Shown here: one piece after another, positions 1-9,070 of the stretch | How positions within the stretch are numbered: the first letter of the stretch is position 1 | Layout of the letters: each line of letters starts with the position of its first letter | Source of the DNA: Streptomyces sp. Act143 | Lineage (GTDB): Bacteria; Actinomycetota; Actinomycetes; Streptomycetales; Streptomycetaceae | Length of the DNA stretch: 64,000 nt | Reading direction: 5' to 3' | Assembly (NCBI RefSeq): GCF_003143935.1 | Contig: NZ_QFRX01000001.1 | Coordinates: 4,196,228-4,260,227 of the forward strand | The notes under the pieces: generated by a model | Databases searched by the model: none | Told to the model about the DNA's origin: nothing | The model's input: only the letters and a program-made list of their open reading frames with translations | Translations under genes and position numbers: made by a program

Positions 1-10
1 GGCCCGGCCA

Positions 11-697
11 TCAGTCGCTGACCTTCTTGAAGCCGAGGCGGGAGTTCGCGGTCTGGAGGCCCGTGGTGGAGACCGGGCTCCCGCTGCTGTCGAGGCGCAT
101 GACCTCCGCGCGGATGGTGGTGGACCCGGCGGTCGTGATGAACCGGTGGAAGGTGCCCATGTCGCTGTCGCTCATGAAGCTGCCGGGGTTGTTGTCGGCG
201 TTCTGCTGGATGGTGTACTGACTGCCGCCCACGGCGTTGCCGTTGGTGACGTTGAACAGGCGGCCCGCGATGGCGATGTTGTACGAGCCGCTTGACGGGT
301 TGGTGGCGATCACCGTGTGCAGGGTCGCGGTGACCTCGTAGACGCCGGCCTCCGGCAGGACGACGGACATGGTGCTGTCCACCCATGCGCCGCTCGGTGT
401 GGCCACCAGGTCCACGAACGCCGCGAGCAGCGTCTCACCGAACACGGGCGTCAGCCTGGCCCCAACCTGCCAGTTGGCCGGGCACGCGCCGGCGGCCGGT
501 GCGGTCACGTCCACGTCTACCGAGCGGTCCGTGCCGACCGCGCCGCCCGGGGCGATGCCCTGGAGGGCGACGGACGGGACGAGGAGACCGGCAGCGGACT
601 CGCTCAGGGCGTTGCACGCGGCCGGGTCGACAGTGGCCGCCGAGCCAGAGCCAGAGCGGACCACCATGGTCCCGCCACCGCAGCACTTACCAGCCAT
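11..697 (-). CDS. probable virion-associated protein, 228 aa
   Basis: Function not recognised. The N-terminus (MAGKCCGGG) carries a Gly/Cys-Cys motif also present at the start of the repeat protein at 945-3941. The rest is rich in Thr, Ser, Val and short hydrophobic strands, ending in a stretch (FHRFITTAGSTTIRAEV) that looks like the strand-turn-strand end of a beta-sandwich such as a trimeric fibre head. No signal peptide or membrane segment is visible. Its ATG overlaps the TGA of the 60-aa gene upstream (ATGA), so the two are translationally coupled and belong to the late structural operon. A fibre tip or head decoration is the best guess from position and composition. Confidence 0.6.
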   Translation of the reverse strand: MAGKCCGGGTMVVRSGSGSAATVDPAACNALSESAAGLLVPSVALQGIAPGGAVGTDRSVDVDVTAPAAGACPANWQVGARLTPVFGETLLAAFVDLVATPSGAWVDSTMSVVLPEAGVYEVTATLHTVIATNPSSGSYNIAIAGRLFNVTNGNAVGGSQYTIQQNADNNPGSFMSDSDMGTFHRFITTAGSTTIRAEVMRLDSSGSPVSTTGLQTANSRLGFKKVSD

Positions 698-879
698 CAG
701 GCACCTTCCTGGGTCAGGGTGTCGGCGGTGGGCAGGGCGGCCAGGTAGGCGGCCTCGTCCACCTCCTCGTATCCGAGTTCTGCGTAGGGCGCGGCGTCTC
801 GGAGGTTGTAGATGACCTGGACGCCCTCGCCCTCCTTCGTGAAGTAGCGGGGGTTCGGGGTGGGCTGCTCGTCGCTCAT
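697..879 (-). CDS. small hypothetical protein, 60 aa
   Basis: Acidic 60-residue protein beginning MSDEQPTPNPRYFTKEGEG. Start is the ATG at 879, preceded by a GGAGAC-type ribosome binding site. The stop overlaps the start of the next gene by one base. It lies between the 998-aa repeat protein and the 228-aa virion-associated protein, so it probably belongs to the same late transcript. No family recognised. The YNLRD...AAYLA segments suggest a short alpha/beta fold only. Confidence 0.55.
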   Translation of the reverse strand: MSDEQPTPNPRYFTKEGEGVQVIYNLRDAAPYAELGYEEVDEAAYLAALPTADTLTQEGA

Positions 880-902
880 GACGGCTCGTCTCCTCGGGCT
901 GG

Positions 903-936
903 AGGGGCCGCCGCCCAGGCGCGGGCGGCGGCCCCT
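903..936 (-). terminator. GC-rich hairpin downstream of the 998-aa repeat gene
   Basis: Perfect 14-bp inverted repeat (arms 903-916 and 923-936, 6-nt loop) nine bases past the stop of the repeat protein gene. No T-tract follows, as is common for actinobacterial hairpin terminators. It may attenuate rather than stop late transcription, because two genes follow on the same strand. Confidence 0.6.
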
Positions 937-944
937 GGGGCGGG

Positions 945-3941
945 TCAGCGGTAGGTGTAGTTCAGGAGGAACTGTGCGGCGGCCGAGGCGCCGGCGAAGG
1001 AGGCCGCGGCCAGGGCGCTGTCCTCGTCCTTGGCGACGGACCACGTCATCGTCACGCCGGCCGGGATCGGCACGGCGCTGCCGTCCGTCATGGTGACGTT
1101 CACGGTGTCCGCGAGGACGGTCAGGCTGACGCTCTGCAGGCCGGGGAAGCTCCCGGCCAGGTCCTGGGCCGCGGTGCCCGTCACGGCCCGTACGCCGGTG
1201 CTCAGGGGCCCCGGCGTGGAGTCCTCGGCGGTGCACTCCACCGGAGCGGTCGGCGTGTACGGCTGGGAGGGGTCGCCGTCCAGGTAGGCGCCGAGGAGCG
1301 CCGGGGCGTCCGTGCCGCTGGGGTCGATGGCCCATAGCTCGGTGTACAGGACGTCACCGATGCCGTCGCCGTCCGTGTCGTCGCAGCCGCACCGCTCCAG
1401 GAGCTGCTTGACGTTCGTGTCCGTGGTGCTGTCGTCGACGGTGCACTCCACCGGGGCGACCGGCGTGTACGGCTTGGCCGGGTCGCCGTCCTCGTAGGTG
1501 GCGAGGAGGACCGGGTCGGTGCCGTTGCACGGGTCGATGGCCCACAGCTCGGTGTAGATGACGTCACCGATGCCGTCGCCGTCGGTGTCGTCACACCCGC
1601 ACCGCTCGATGACCTGCTTCGCGCACGAGTCCGTCGTGCCCGTTCCAGCCGTTGCGGAGCAGACGCTCACCTCGCCCTGGGGCGTGTATGGGGTGCTGCC
1701 GTCCAGTTCCGTGTCCCTGGTGCCCAGGAGCAGGCCGGTGCAGTCGTAGGTGAACGCCCGCAGGAACGGGGTCGCGGTGGCCTCGGTGCCCTCCGTCTCC
1801 ACCGTGAGGGGGCGGATGACGAGGTCCCGGTTCAGAGCGCCGCCGGTGCTGAGGTCGGTGAACCGCACCGTGACGGTGCCGCTCGGCGGGGCCGTGAACG
1901 CGAGGGGCGGCTGAGCGACGACGGCCCCGGCCGAGCCGCTGCCGTTGGACAGGTTGACGGTGCTCGTCGCGAGGACGGTCGTCCCGTCCAGGACGTCTAC
2001 CTGGTAGATCGCATCGTTGGTGGCCGGCGGGTTGCCGCCGCCGCCCCATCCGGCGTCGAACAGCAGCTCACTGGCGGCGCCGCTGGTGAGGCCGGTCACG
2101 GCGCGCTCCGCCACGCCAGTCACAGGGACGTTGGACCGGGAGAACTGGAGCGTGTCGCCGATGACGACGACGTTGCCCGTGAGGGTGAAGGAGTCGGCCG
2201 GTACCGGGATGGGCGCGGCTGGCGAGTACACCAGGTCACAGAGCTGGGCGATCTCGGTGTCCCCGCACGGCGTGGTGCTCGGTGCGGTTGCCTCGCACTG
2301 GGCGACCTCGCCGGTGACGGTGTACGGCTGCCCGTCCAGGGTGGTGTCTGTCGTGGCGAGGACGTCGCCCGTCTCGCAGTCCGTGACCAGAGTCCGCAGG
2401 AACTGCGTGGCGGTGGTGGCCTCGCAGCCCTCCAGCTCCAGGGACATGGTGAACTGGTCGGCCGTCCACTGCTTCGAGGACAGGTGGAAGGTCTCCAGGA
2501 CGAGCGCCACGTAGAGGTTCCCGGCGGCGACCTCGGCGGCCGTGATGGGGACGCTCAGGGTGAGCGTCTGCACGGTGCCGGCGGGCGCGTCGTGGAGCAC
2601 GTCCTTGGAGGCGAGGAGCGTCGTCCCCTTGGTGAGCTGGAGCGCGCCGTCCCACGCCTGTCCCTTGCCGGGCCCGTTGTTCGTGACCCGTACGGAGACG
2701 TTGAGGGTGCCGGACGCGCCGTCACACCCGGCCAGGTCGGCGGCAATCTTGCCGGTGGCGACCGGGTGGACCTGTGCGGGGGCCGGGCCCGGGTCGGCGG
2801 GCCACACCAGGGAGCCGCCCGCCCACAGGGACGTGTACGGGCCGGGCAGGGTCGGGAACCGCTGGAGCCCGGCCTCGGCGCTGGTGGCGTCCGTGATGGT
2901 GGGCGTGATGGTCGTGGTGGAGTCCGCCGGGACGTCGCACACCAGGACCGTCTGAGAGTCGCGGCACGGCTCCACAGAGCAGGAGCCCACGGTGCCGGTC
3001 GGCGTATACGGGGCGCCGTCCAGGGTGTAATCGCTGTGGCCGACGATGGCGCCGTTCTCGTCGCGGGCGTAGTCCCGGACGAACGCCGTCACGGTGCCGT
3101 CCGTGGCGGTGTCGCACAGCTCCAGGATGTCCCGCTCCGGCTGCTCGACGCCGGCCGGGCACACGGTGACGGTACCGGTGGGGGTGTACGTGCCGCCGGT
3201 GACGGCGTCGACCAGGCGGACGGAGGCGATGGCACCGATGTCGTCGTAGGTGTACTCGACGAGGACCAGGCCCACCACGTCGCCGCCTGCGTCCACGTCG
3301 CAGAACGTGCCGGACACCTGGATGCTGCGGGACTCTCCGCAGGCGACAGTCCCGGCCGGGACCGCGCCCGCCGACCACGCCCCGGTGGTGAGGTTGATCC
3401 ACCCCTCGCTGGTGACCGCTCCGGTGCAGTCCCGGACGACCGTGACGGCGATGGGGGTGCCGTCCGCCAGGCACAGGCCGACCGAGGTGACCGGGGTGGT
3501 CGGGGACTCGCAGTCCGGGGAGGTCGGGCAGACACCGACGGTGCCGGTGGCGGTGTACGGCGTGCCGTCGAGGCCGCGGTCGAGGGTGGCGAGGAGCGCG
3601 CCCTCACAGTCGTACGTGGTGGCTCTCACGAACTGGGTGGCGGTGCCGTCCGCCGCCACGTCGCACAGGATCTGCGCCGTGGTGGTGGCGTTGCAGCCGC
3701 CCGACGACGAGCACGGGCCCAGGGTGCCGGTCGGGGTGTAGGCGGCGCCGGTGACCGGGTCCACGGTGCGGGTGCCGACTCGGGCGCCGCTGGTCGTGTC
3801 GTAGATCGGCTCGACGAGGGCGACGCCGGCGACCGTGCCGTCCGCCAGCACGTCACACAGCAGGACGGTCTTCACGTCCACACGGGGCGTGGCTGCCGCT
3901 CCGCTGACGATCACGGGTCCCTGCCCGCAGCATCCACTCAC
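945..3941 (-). CDS. Cys-rich repeat virion protein with calcium-loop motifs, 998 aa
   Basis: Built from about eight copies of a 40-110 residue unit ending in variants of YTPTGTVGxC, with LCDxxADGT and DxTLDGxP segments inside each unit. Two units contain CDDTDGDGIGDV, a DxDxDGxxD calcium-binding loop of the thrombospondin-3/dockerin type (near nt 1370 and 1590). The N-terminus MSGCCGQGP resembles that of the 228-aa protein. Start GTG at 3941 with AGGAGT upstream, overlapping the stop of the larger paralogue (GTGA). Long blocks align with the 1540-aa neighbour, for example LCLADGTPIAV and GVEQPERDI. A modular fibre or capsid-surface adhesin is inferred from repeats and late-operon position. 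No enzymatic domain is apparent. Confidence 0.75.
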   Translation of the reverse strand: MSGCCGQGPVIVSGAAATPRVDVKTVLLCDVLADGTVAGVALVEPIYDTTSGARVGTRTVDPVTGAAYTPTGTLGPCSSSGGCNATTTAQILCDVAADGTATQFVRATTYDCEGALLATLDRGLDGTPYTATGTVGVCPTSPDCESPTTPVTSVGLCLADGTPIAVTVVRDCTGAVTSEGWINLTTGAWSAGAVPAGTVACGESRSIQVSGTFCDVDAGGDVVGLVLVEYTYDDIGAIASVRLVDAVTGGTYTPTGTVTVCPAGVEQPERDILELCDTATDGTVTAFVRDYARDENGAIVGHSDYTLDGAPYTPTGTVGSCSVEPCRDSQTVLVCDVPADSTTTITPTITDATSAEAGLQRFPTLPGPYTSLWAGGSLVWPADPGPAPAQVHPVATGKIAADLAGCDGASGTLNVSVRVTNNGPGKGQAWDGALQLTKGTTLLASKDVLHDAPAGTVQTLTLSVPITAAEVAAGNLYVALVLETFHLSSKQWTADQFTMSLELEGCEATTATQFLRTLVTDCETGDVLATTDTTLDGQPYTVTGEVAQCEATAPSTTPCGDTEIAQLCDLVYSPAAPIPVPADSFTLTGNVVVIGDTLQFSRSNVPVTGVAERAVTGLTSGAASELLFDAGWGGGGNPPATNDAIYQVDVLDGTTVLATSTVNLSNGSGSAGAVVAQPPLAFTAPPSGTVTVRFTDLSTGGALNRDLVIRPLTVETEGTEATATPFLRAFTYDCTGLLLGTRDTELDGSTPYTPQGEVSVCSATAGTGTTDSCAKQVIERCGCDDTDGDGIGDVIYTELWAIDPCNGTDPVLLATYEDGDPAKPYTPVAPVECTVDDSTTDTNVKQLLERCGCDDTDGDGIGDVLYTELWAIDPSGTDAPALLGAYLDGDPSQPYTPTAPVECTAEDSTPGPLSTGVRAVTGTAAQDLAGSFPGLQSVSLTVLADTVNVTMTDGSAVPIPAGVTMTWSVAKDEDSALAAASFAGASAAAQFLLNYTYR

Positions 3942-6900
3942 AGCGTTACTCCTTGGGTCCACGTGATGGTGACGGTGCCGGTGTCGGCGGTGATGGTGAG
4001 CGGGCCGGTGAGGGCCGCGTCGTCGTCGCGGGCGACGCTCCAGGTGGCCGCCTCGCCCGTGTGCAGGGTGCTGGCCCCGTCCGCGGTGGTGATGGTTCCG
4101 GTGCCGCCGTGCGCGACGGCGGTCACGGACTGCAGAGTGGGGATCCCCGAGGCGTCCCACGGTGGGGCGCCTGCCGCGAGCTCCACGCGGTGGGCCTGCA
4201 CGCCGAGCGCCGGGGGCGCGCCCTCGGCCTCGTCGGCGGCATCACAGGAGACGGGCGCCACGGGCGTGTACGGGGCGGTGAGGCCGTCCGTGTAGGTGCC
4301 CAGGCTGCTCAGGTTGCCGTCGCAGTCGACGGCGAGCAGCTCCACATAGCCCACGTCGGGGAGGCCGTCCCCGTCCGTGTCGTCGCACCGGCACGCCTGG
4401 ATCACGTTGTTCGCGTCGCACGGCGGGACCGTGACCGATGACCCGTCACCGTCCGCCGCGCACTGCCCGACCTCACCGGCCACGGTGTACGGCGTCGCGC
4501 CGTCCAGACCGACGTCCACGGTGGAGACGAGGTCGCCGTCGCAGTCGTGGGTGAAGCGCCGCAGGAACGGTGTGCGGGTGACGGTCAGTGCCTGGGTCCG
4601 CACCTCCAGCGGCATGAGGAACAGGTCGCGGTCGTTGACCGGGCCGCCGGTCGTCTGGTCGGTGAAACGGATGGTCACCGCGCCGGTGGCGGGGGCGATG
4701 AACGCCACCGGTGGCAGGTCCTCGGTCAGCACACCGCCCGGGAAGACGTTCGACCCGTTGGAGACGTTGCGCGTCCTGTCGGCGAGCACCGTGGTGCCGT
4801 CCAGGATCTCCAGCAGATAGATCGCGTTGTTGGTGGCCGGGGAGGGGTTTCCGGCGCCGATCCACGCGGACGCGAACCGGAACTCGTACATGGTGGCCGG
4901 GAGCAGCCCGCCCACGGTCAACTCGGCTACGCCGTCGGCCGGCTGGTTGGCCTGGGCGAACCACAGGGTCGTGCCGTCGTTGGCGGCCACCACGTTCCCG
5001 GTGAGGGCGAAGTCGCCCGCCGGGGTCGGGATCGGGGCCTGCGGGTCGTAGGTCAGGTCACAGAGCTGAACGACCTCGGTGTCTCCGCACGGCTGCTGCG
5101 GGCAGCACGATCCGCCGGTGGCCGCGCACTCGCCAGGCTCGCCGGTGAGTGTGTAGGGCTGGCCGTCCATGGTGGTGTCCACCACGGCGGTGACCGCGCC
5201 CGTCTCGCAGTCCACGGTGACGTTGCGCAGGAACTGGACGTCGCACCCGGTCTGGTCGTAGACCACCGTGGCGGCGAAGTCGGACAGCTGCCACGCGGTG
5301 TGGCGCGGGGGCGGGCAGGTGGCGCCGCTGTCGTCGTAGGCGTCGAAGGCGAGCAGGACGGCGATGTTCCCGGCGGCGAGGTCGGCGGCGGGGACGTCGG
5401 CCTCGACGGTGAGCGTGCCGGCCCACCCGACGGGGGTGTCGACCGGGGCGAGCGAGATGTCTACCCGGTTCGCTTCGCCGGTGCCGTTGTAGAGCCCCAG
5501 GAAGCCGGTGATGCGGCAGCCGACGTCGGGGCCGAGGGCGGTGACGTCGACCTGCGCCGTCACGTGCGCGGTGCCCGTGTCACAGGCCGGCCGCGGGGCC
5601 TGGATGATCGCCGCGGCGGTGCGTACGGTTCCGCCCGTGCCCGGCTGCGGGCCCGCAGCAGCCGGGAGGTTCAGCGTGCCGCCGTCCCACAGGGCTTGGG
5701 CCCCGGCCGTGGCCACGCCCGTGGTGTACGGGTAGTACGGCGCGCCGGGGGTGTCCGTGACGGTCGGTGCCGGGGCGCCGTCGGTGGGCAGGTCGCACAG
5801 CAGGAGAGTGCTCGTGTTACGGCACGGCTCGGGCTCCGGTGAGCACACGCCGAGCGTTCCCACGGGGGTGTAGGGCGCTCCGTCCAGGGTGAGGTCCACC
5901 ACGGCGGTGACGGCGCCTGCCTCGTCCTGGACGAGCTTGCGGACGAACGGCCCGGCGTCGTCGCACAGGACCAGCTCCCCGTGGAAGGTGTCCGGGGTGA
6001 CCGTAACGGGGCCGGGCACCTCGGAGGGGCAACGGCCCACGGTGCCGGTTGCTGTGTAGGGGGTGACGCCGTCCAGGGCGGTGTCCGTGACGGTGGGGGT
6101 GCCGCCGCCGGCTGGGAAGACTAGGCGGCGCAGGAACGGCGTGCTCGTGCCGCCGGCGGCGACGTCACACAGGACGAGGATCTCGGTATCCGGCTCTACC
6201 GGCTGCGGGTCTTCCTCCGCCGGCTGGCAGACGCCGACCAGGCCGGTGGGCGTGTACGGGGTGGACCCGTCCAGGAGCGTGTCCGTGGTGGAGATGACGG
6301 TGCCCGTGCAGTCCCGGCACACGGTGCGGGCGAACTGGCCGCCCAGGGAGACGTCCAAGGCGCCGAACTCCCAGGTACCGAACCGGCGGCACTCGGTGCT
6401 GGCGTTGCGGCCGCCCAGGTACTGGAGCGTGAACGTGGTGACGCCGGTGACGCGGAACCTGGCCGACTGCGCCCGGGTGGGGGTGTTGAGGGTGCACCCG
6501 GCGTTGGTGACGGTGGAGTCCACGCGCAGGATGTGGGTGACCTGGTTGTAGCTGTAGCCGGACGGCAGGCTCAACGGCACTGCGCCCGGGGGGAGCTGGA
6601 CCTGGTTCTCTCCGGGCGCGGTGCCGGTCGAGTAGGTCATGGCGATGCTGAAGTCGACGTTCACCGGCTGGTTGAACGTCCACCGGGTGACGGGCACGGC
6701 CGGGTTGGGGAAGACGGCCACGTCCCACCAGGCCGCGCCGTCGCTCTGCCTGTTCGGCGCGAACGGGTTGGGGGCGGTGGCCGCCCAGGTGACGCCGTTG
6801 GACAGCGTGCCGGTGGAGGCAGTGCCGGCGATGGTGGCCGGGGGCGCGCCGTTGGTGTCGCACAGGACGACGGTCTCGCAGTCACGGCACTGGTCGACGC

Positions 6901-8560
6901 AGCGGCCCACGGTGCCGGTCGGTGTGTACGCGGTGCCGTCCAGCAGGTAGTCCGCGTGGCCGGTGATGGCGCCGGTCTCGTCGCGGGAGTAGTCCCGCAC
7001 GAACTGGGTGACCGCGCCGCCTGCAGCGGTGTCGCAGAGCTGCACCAGGTCGCGTTCGGGCTGCTCGACCCCGACCGGGCAGGTCGTCACCTCGCCCTGC
7101 GGGGTGTAGGTGGTGCCGGTGGTGGCGTCGACCAGGCGCACGGCGTCGACCGCGCCGTCCGCACCGTAGGTGTACTCGATCAGCACCAGGCCGAGGACGT
7201 CGCCGCTGACCGGGTCGACGTCGCAGAACGTGCCGGTCGTGCTGATGCTGCGCGGGTTGCCGCACGCCATGGTGCCGACGGGGGGATCCCCGGCGGTGTA
7301 GGTGCCGGTGGTGAGGTTGAGCCAGCCGTCCTGGGTGACGGTGCCGTCGCAGTCGCGGGTGACCACCACGGCGATCGGTGTGCCGTCCGCCAGGCACAGG
7401 CCGAGCGTCGCCGCCGGCGTCGTCTGCGCCTCGCAGTCCGGGGCGGCCGGGCACAGGCCGACGGTGCCGGTGACGACGTGCGGTGTGGAGCCGTCCAGCT
7501 CCACGTCCTCGTAGGAGGCCGTGTCGCCGAGCCACGAGTAGCGGCGCAGGAACGGTCCGGCATCGTCGCACAGGGTCAGCGTCTCGGTCGTCTCGGTCGC
7601 GTACTCGCAGTCGACCGGCGCGGTCGGCGTGTACGGGACGGACGGGTCGTCCTGGTAGGTGAGGACGAGTTCGGCCGTGCCGTCGGCCTTGATGCACCAC
7701 AGCTCGCTGTAGGAGACGTCAGCGACGCCGTCGCCGTCGGTGTCGTCGCAGCGCTGGCGGCACACGGTGTCGACGCAGCCCGAGGTGCAGGGGCCCGCGT
7801 CGACCGGGGGCGGGCCGGCCGTGAAGACACCCGCCGTGTCCAGCCAGCCCGCAATGACCGGGTCGTCGGGAGTCGAGCCACACGTGTCGCAGCCCGATCG
7901 GACGACCAAGAGCACGGTGGTGCCGTCGGCGCGGCACAGCGGCGTCGACGTGATCGACGGGGAGCAGCAGGCGTCGCTAGCGCAGGCGCCGACGGTGCCG
8001 GTGACGACGTGCGGGGTCTGCCCGTCGAGCGCGACGTCCTCGAACGTGGCGATCCCGTTGAGGAACGTGTACCGGCGCAGGAAGGGCCCGCCGTCGTCGC
8101 ACAGCATCACCGTCTCGGACTCGGGGCAGCCGTAGGTGCAGTCGACCGGCGCGGTCGGCGTGTACGGCACGCTCGGGTCGTCCTGGTAGGTGAGGACGAG
8201 TTCGGCCGTGCCGTCGGCATGGAAGCACCACAGCTCCCTGTAGGTGGCGTCCGCCTGGCCGTCGCCGTCCGTGTCGTCGCACAGCTGGCGGCAGATCGTG
8301 TCGATGCAGTTCGTCGTGCACGGTCCGGCGTCGGCCGGTGCCGGGCCCTCGGTGAAGACTCCGGTGACCGGGTCGATCCAGCCGACAACAGCCGGGGCGG
8401 CAGCCGGGTCGCCGCAGTCGACGCACTCGGAGCGGATGACGACGAGGACGGTCGTGCCGTCCGCGCGGCACAGCGGCGTGGAGGCGATCGAGGGCGCGCA
8501 GGCGCAGGCGCCTGGCGTGCCGCCGCCGCCTGGAGCGCACGGGACGGGCGAGACCGGCAT
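3938..8560 (-). CDS. giant Cys-rich repeat virion protein, 1540 aa
   Basis: Tandem paralogue of the 998-aa protein. About twelve units end in motifs such as YTPTGTVGRC, HVVTGTVGAC or YTPTAPVDC, each with paired cysteines. Three CDDTDGDG calcium loops are visible (near nt 8270, 7735 and 4375). Two non-repeat inserts of beta-sandwich appearance carry RFTDQTTGG and FTLQYLGGRN. Units occur in at least two subtypes: a RADGTTVLVV/YRELWC type near the N-terminus and an LCD/DGTPYTPTG type elsewhere. This suggests growth by duplication and shuffling. Start ATG at 8560, three bases after the stop of the 157-aa zinc-finger gene. Probable host-binding or surface fibre. Confidence 0.75.
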   Translation of the reverse strand: MPVSPVPCAPGGGGTPGACACAPSIASTPLCRADGTTVLVVIRSECVDCGDPAAAPAVVGWIDPVTGVFTEGPAPADAGPCTTNCIDTICRQLCDDTDGDGQADATYRELWCFHADGTAELVLTYQDDPSVPYTPTAPVDCTYGCPESETVMLCDDGGPFLRRYTFLNGIATFEDVALDGQTPHVVTGTVGACASDACCSPSITSTPLCRADGTTVLLVVRSGCDTCGSTPDDPVIAGWLDTAGVFTAGPPPVDAGPCTSGCVDTVCRQRCDDTDGDGVADVSYSELWCIKADGTAELVLTYQDDPSVPYTPTAPVDCEYATETTETLTLCDDAGPFLRRYSWLGDTASYEDVELDGSTPHVVTGTVGLCPAAPDCEAQTTPAATLGLCLADGTPIAVVVTRDCDGTVTQDGWLNLTTGTYTAGDPPVGTMACGNPRSISTTGTFCDVDPVSGDVLGLVLIEYTYGADGAVDAVRLVDATTGTTYTPQGEVTTCPVGVEQPERDLVQLCDTAAGGAVTQFVRDYSRDETGAITGHADYLLDGTAYTPTGTVGRCVDQCRDCETVVLCDTNGAPPATIAGTASTGTLSNGVTWAATAPNPFAPNRQSDGAAWWDVAVFPNPAVPVTRWTFNQPVNVDFSIAMTYSTGTAPGENQVQLPPGAVPLSLPSGYSYNQVTHILRVDSTVTNAGCTLNTPTRAQSARFRVTGVTTFTLQYLGGRNASTECRRFGTWEFGALDVSLGGQFARTVCRDCTGTVISTTDTLLDGSTPYTPTGLVGVCQPAEEDPQPVEPDTEILVLCDVAAGGTSTPFLRRLVFPAGGGTPTVTDTALDGVTPYTATGTVGRCPSEVPGPVTVTPDTFHGELVLCDDAGPFVRKLVQDEAGAVTAVVDLTLDGAPYTPVGTLGVCSPEPEPCRNTSTLLLCDLPTDGAPAPTVTDTPGAPYYPYTTGVATAGAQALWDGGTLNLPAAAGPQPGTGGTVRTAAAIIQAPRPACDTGTAHVTAQVDVTALGPDVGCRITGFLGLYNGTGEANRVDISLAPVDTPVGWAGTLTVEADVPAADLAAGNIAVLLAFDAYDDSGATCPPPRHTAWQLSDFAATVVYDQTGCDVQFLRNVTVDCETGAVTAVVDTTMDGQPYTLTGEPGECAATGGSCCPQQPCGDTEVVQLCDLTYDPQAPIPTPAGDFALTGNVVAANDGTTLWFAQANQPADGVAELTVGGLLPATMYEFRFASAWIGAGNPSPATNNAIYLLEILDGTTVLADRTRNVSNGSNVFPGGVLTEDLPPVAFIAPATGAVTIRFTDQTTGGPVNDRDLFLMPLEVRTQALTVTRTPFLRRFTHDCDGDLVSTVDVGLDGATPYTVAGEVGQCAADGDGSSVTVPPCDANNVIQACRCDDTDGDGLPDVGYVELLAVDCDGNLSSLGTYTDGLTAPYTPVAPVSCDAADEAEGAPPALGVQAHRVELAAGAPPWDASGIPTLQSVTAVAHGGTGTITTADGASTLHTGEAATWSVARDDDAALTGPLTITADTGTVTITWTQGVTL

Positions 8561-8563
8561 GGG

Positions 8564-9037
8564 TCAGTCCTCCGGGTGGGCCTTACGGCGGTGGGCGGCG
8601 AGAGCGCGGTCGTTCTTGAAGGGGCGGTCGCAGTCGGCGCACTTCGGCCCTTCGTCTTCCGGGCTTGCGTCGCTTGCGTCGCTTTCCTCGACCGGGGCGG
8701 GGTCGAGCGGCACGGCGTCGGCGGGGTATGCCTCGGCCGGAACCTCGGGCAGCGGCTCGCCGGGGATCCCCTCCCTCTCCGGCAGGTCGACGCCCAAGAG
8801 TTCAGGCCCGCTGGCGGTCTCGGTCGGCTCCGCCTGCTCGTCGGGGCTGACGTACGGGTGACCGTCGACGACCGCGCCGATGAGCAGCTGCTCGGGCATG
8901 GTGGTGAACAGCTCGTTCGGGACGGCGAAGTCCGACGGCGAGACCGTGCGCAGCTTCGGGTCCTGCGTGACCGCCCAGCGCGCGAAGTCGACCCGCCGCT
9001 GCGGGGCGGGCCGGACGGTGATGAACGCTCTACTCAC
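8564..9037 (-). CDS. structural-operon protein with C-terminal C2H2 zinc finger, 157 aa
   Basis: The N-terminal half (SRAFITVRPAPQRRVDFARW) is unrecognised. The middle is acidic and proline-rich. The last 30 residues form a C2H2 finger, CADCDRPFKNDRALAAHRRKAH (Cys-X2-Cys, His-X4-His). I prefer GTG at 9037 to the TTG at 9043, because GGGGG lies about nine bases upstream of the GTG. A tiny 14-codon frame (9030-9074) overlaps the start and is coupled by ATGA to the preceding gene. That may help ribosomes reach this GTG. The finger could bind nucleic acid or simply stabilise a virion protein. Confidence 0.6.
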   Translation of the reverse strand: MSRAFITVRPAPQRRVDFARWAVTQDPKLRTVSPSDFAVPNELFTTMPEQLLIGAVVDGHPYVSPDEQAEPTETASGPELLGVDLPEREGIPGEPLPEVPAEAYPADAVPLDPAPVEESDASDASPEDEGPKCADCDRPFKNDRALAAHRRKAHPED

Positions 9038-9070
9038 GGGCAAAGGCCCCCATCTGGTCGTGTACGGCGG

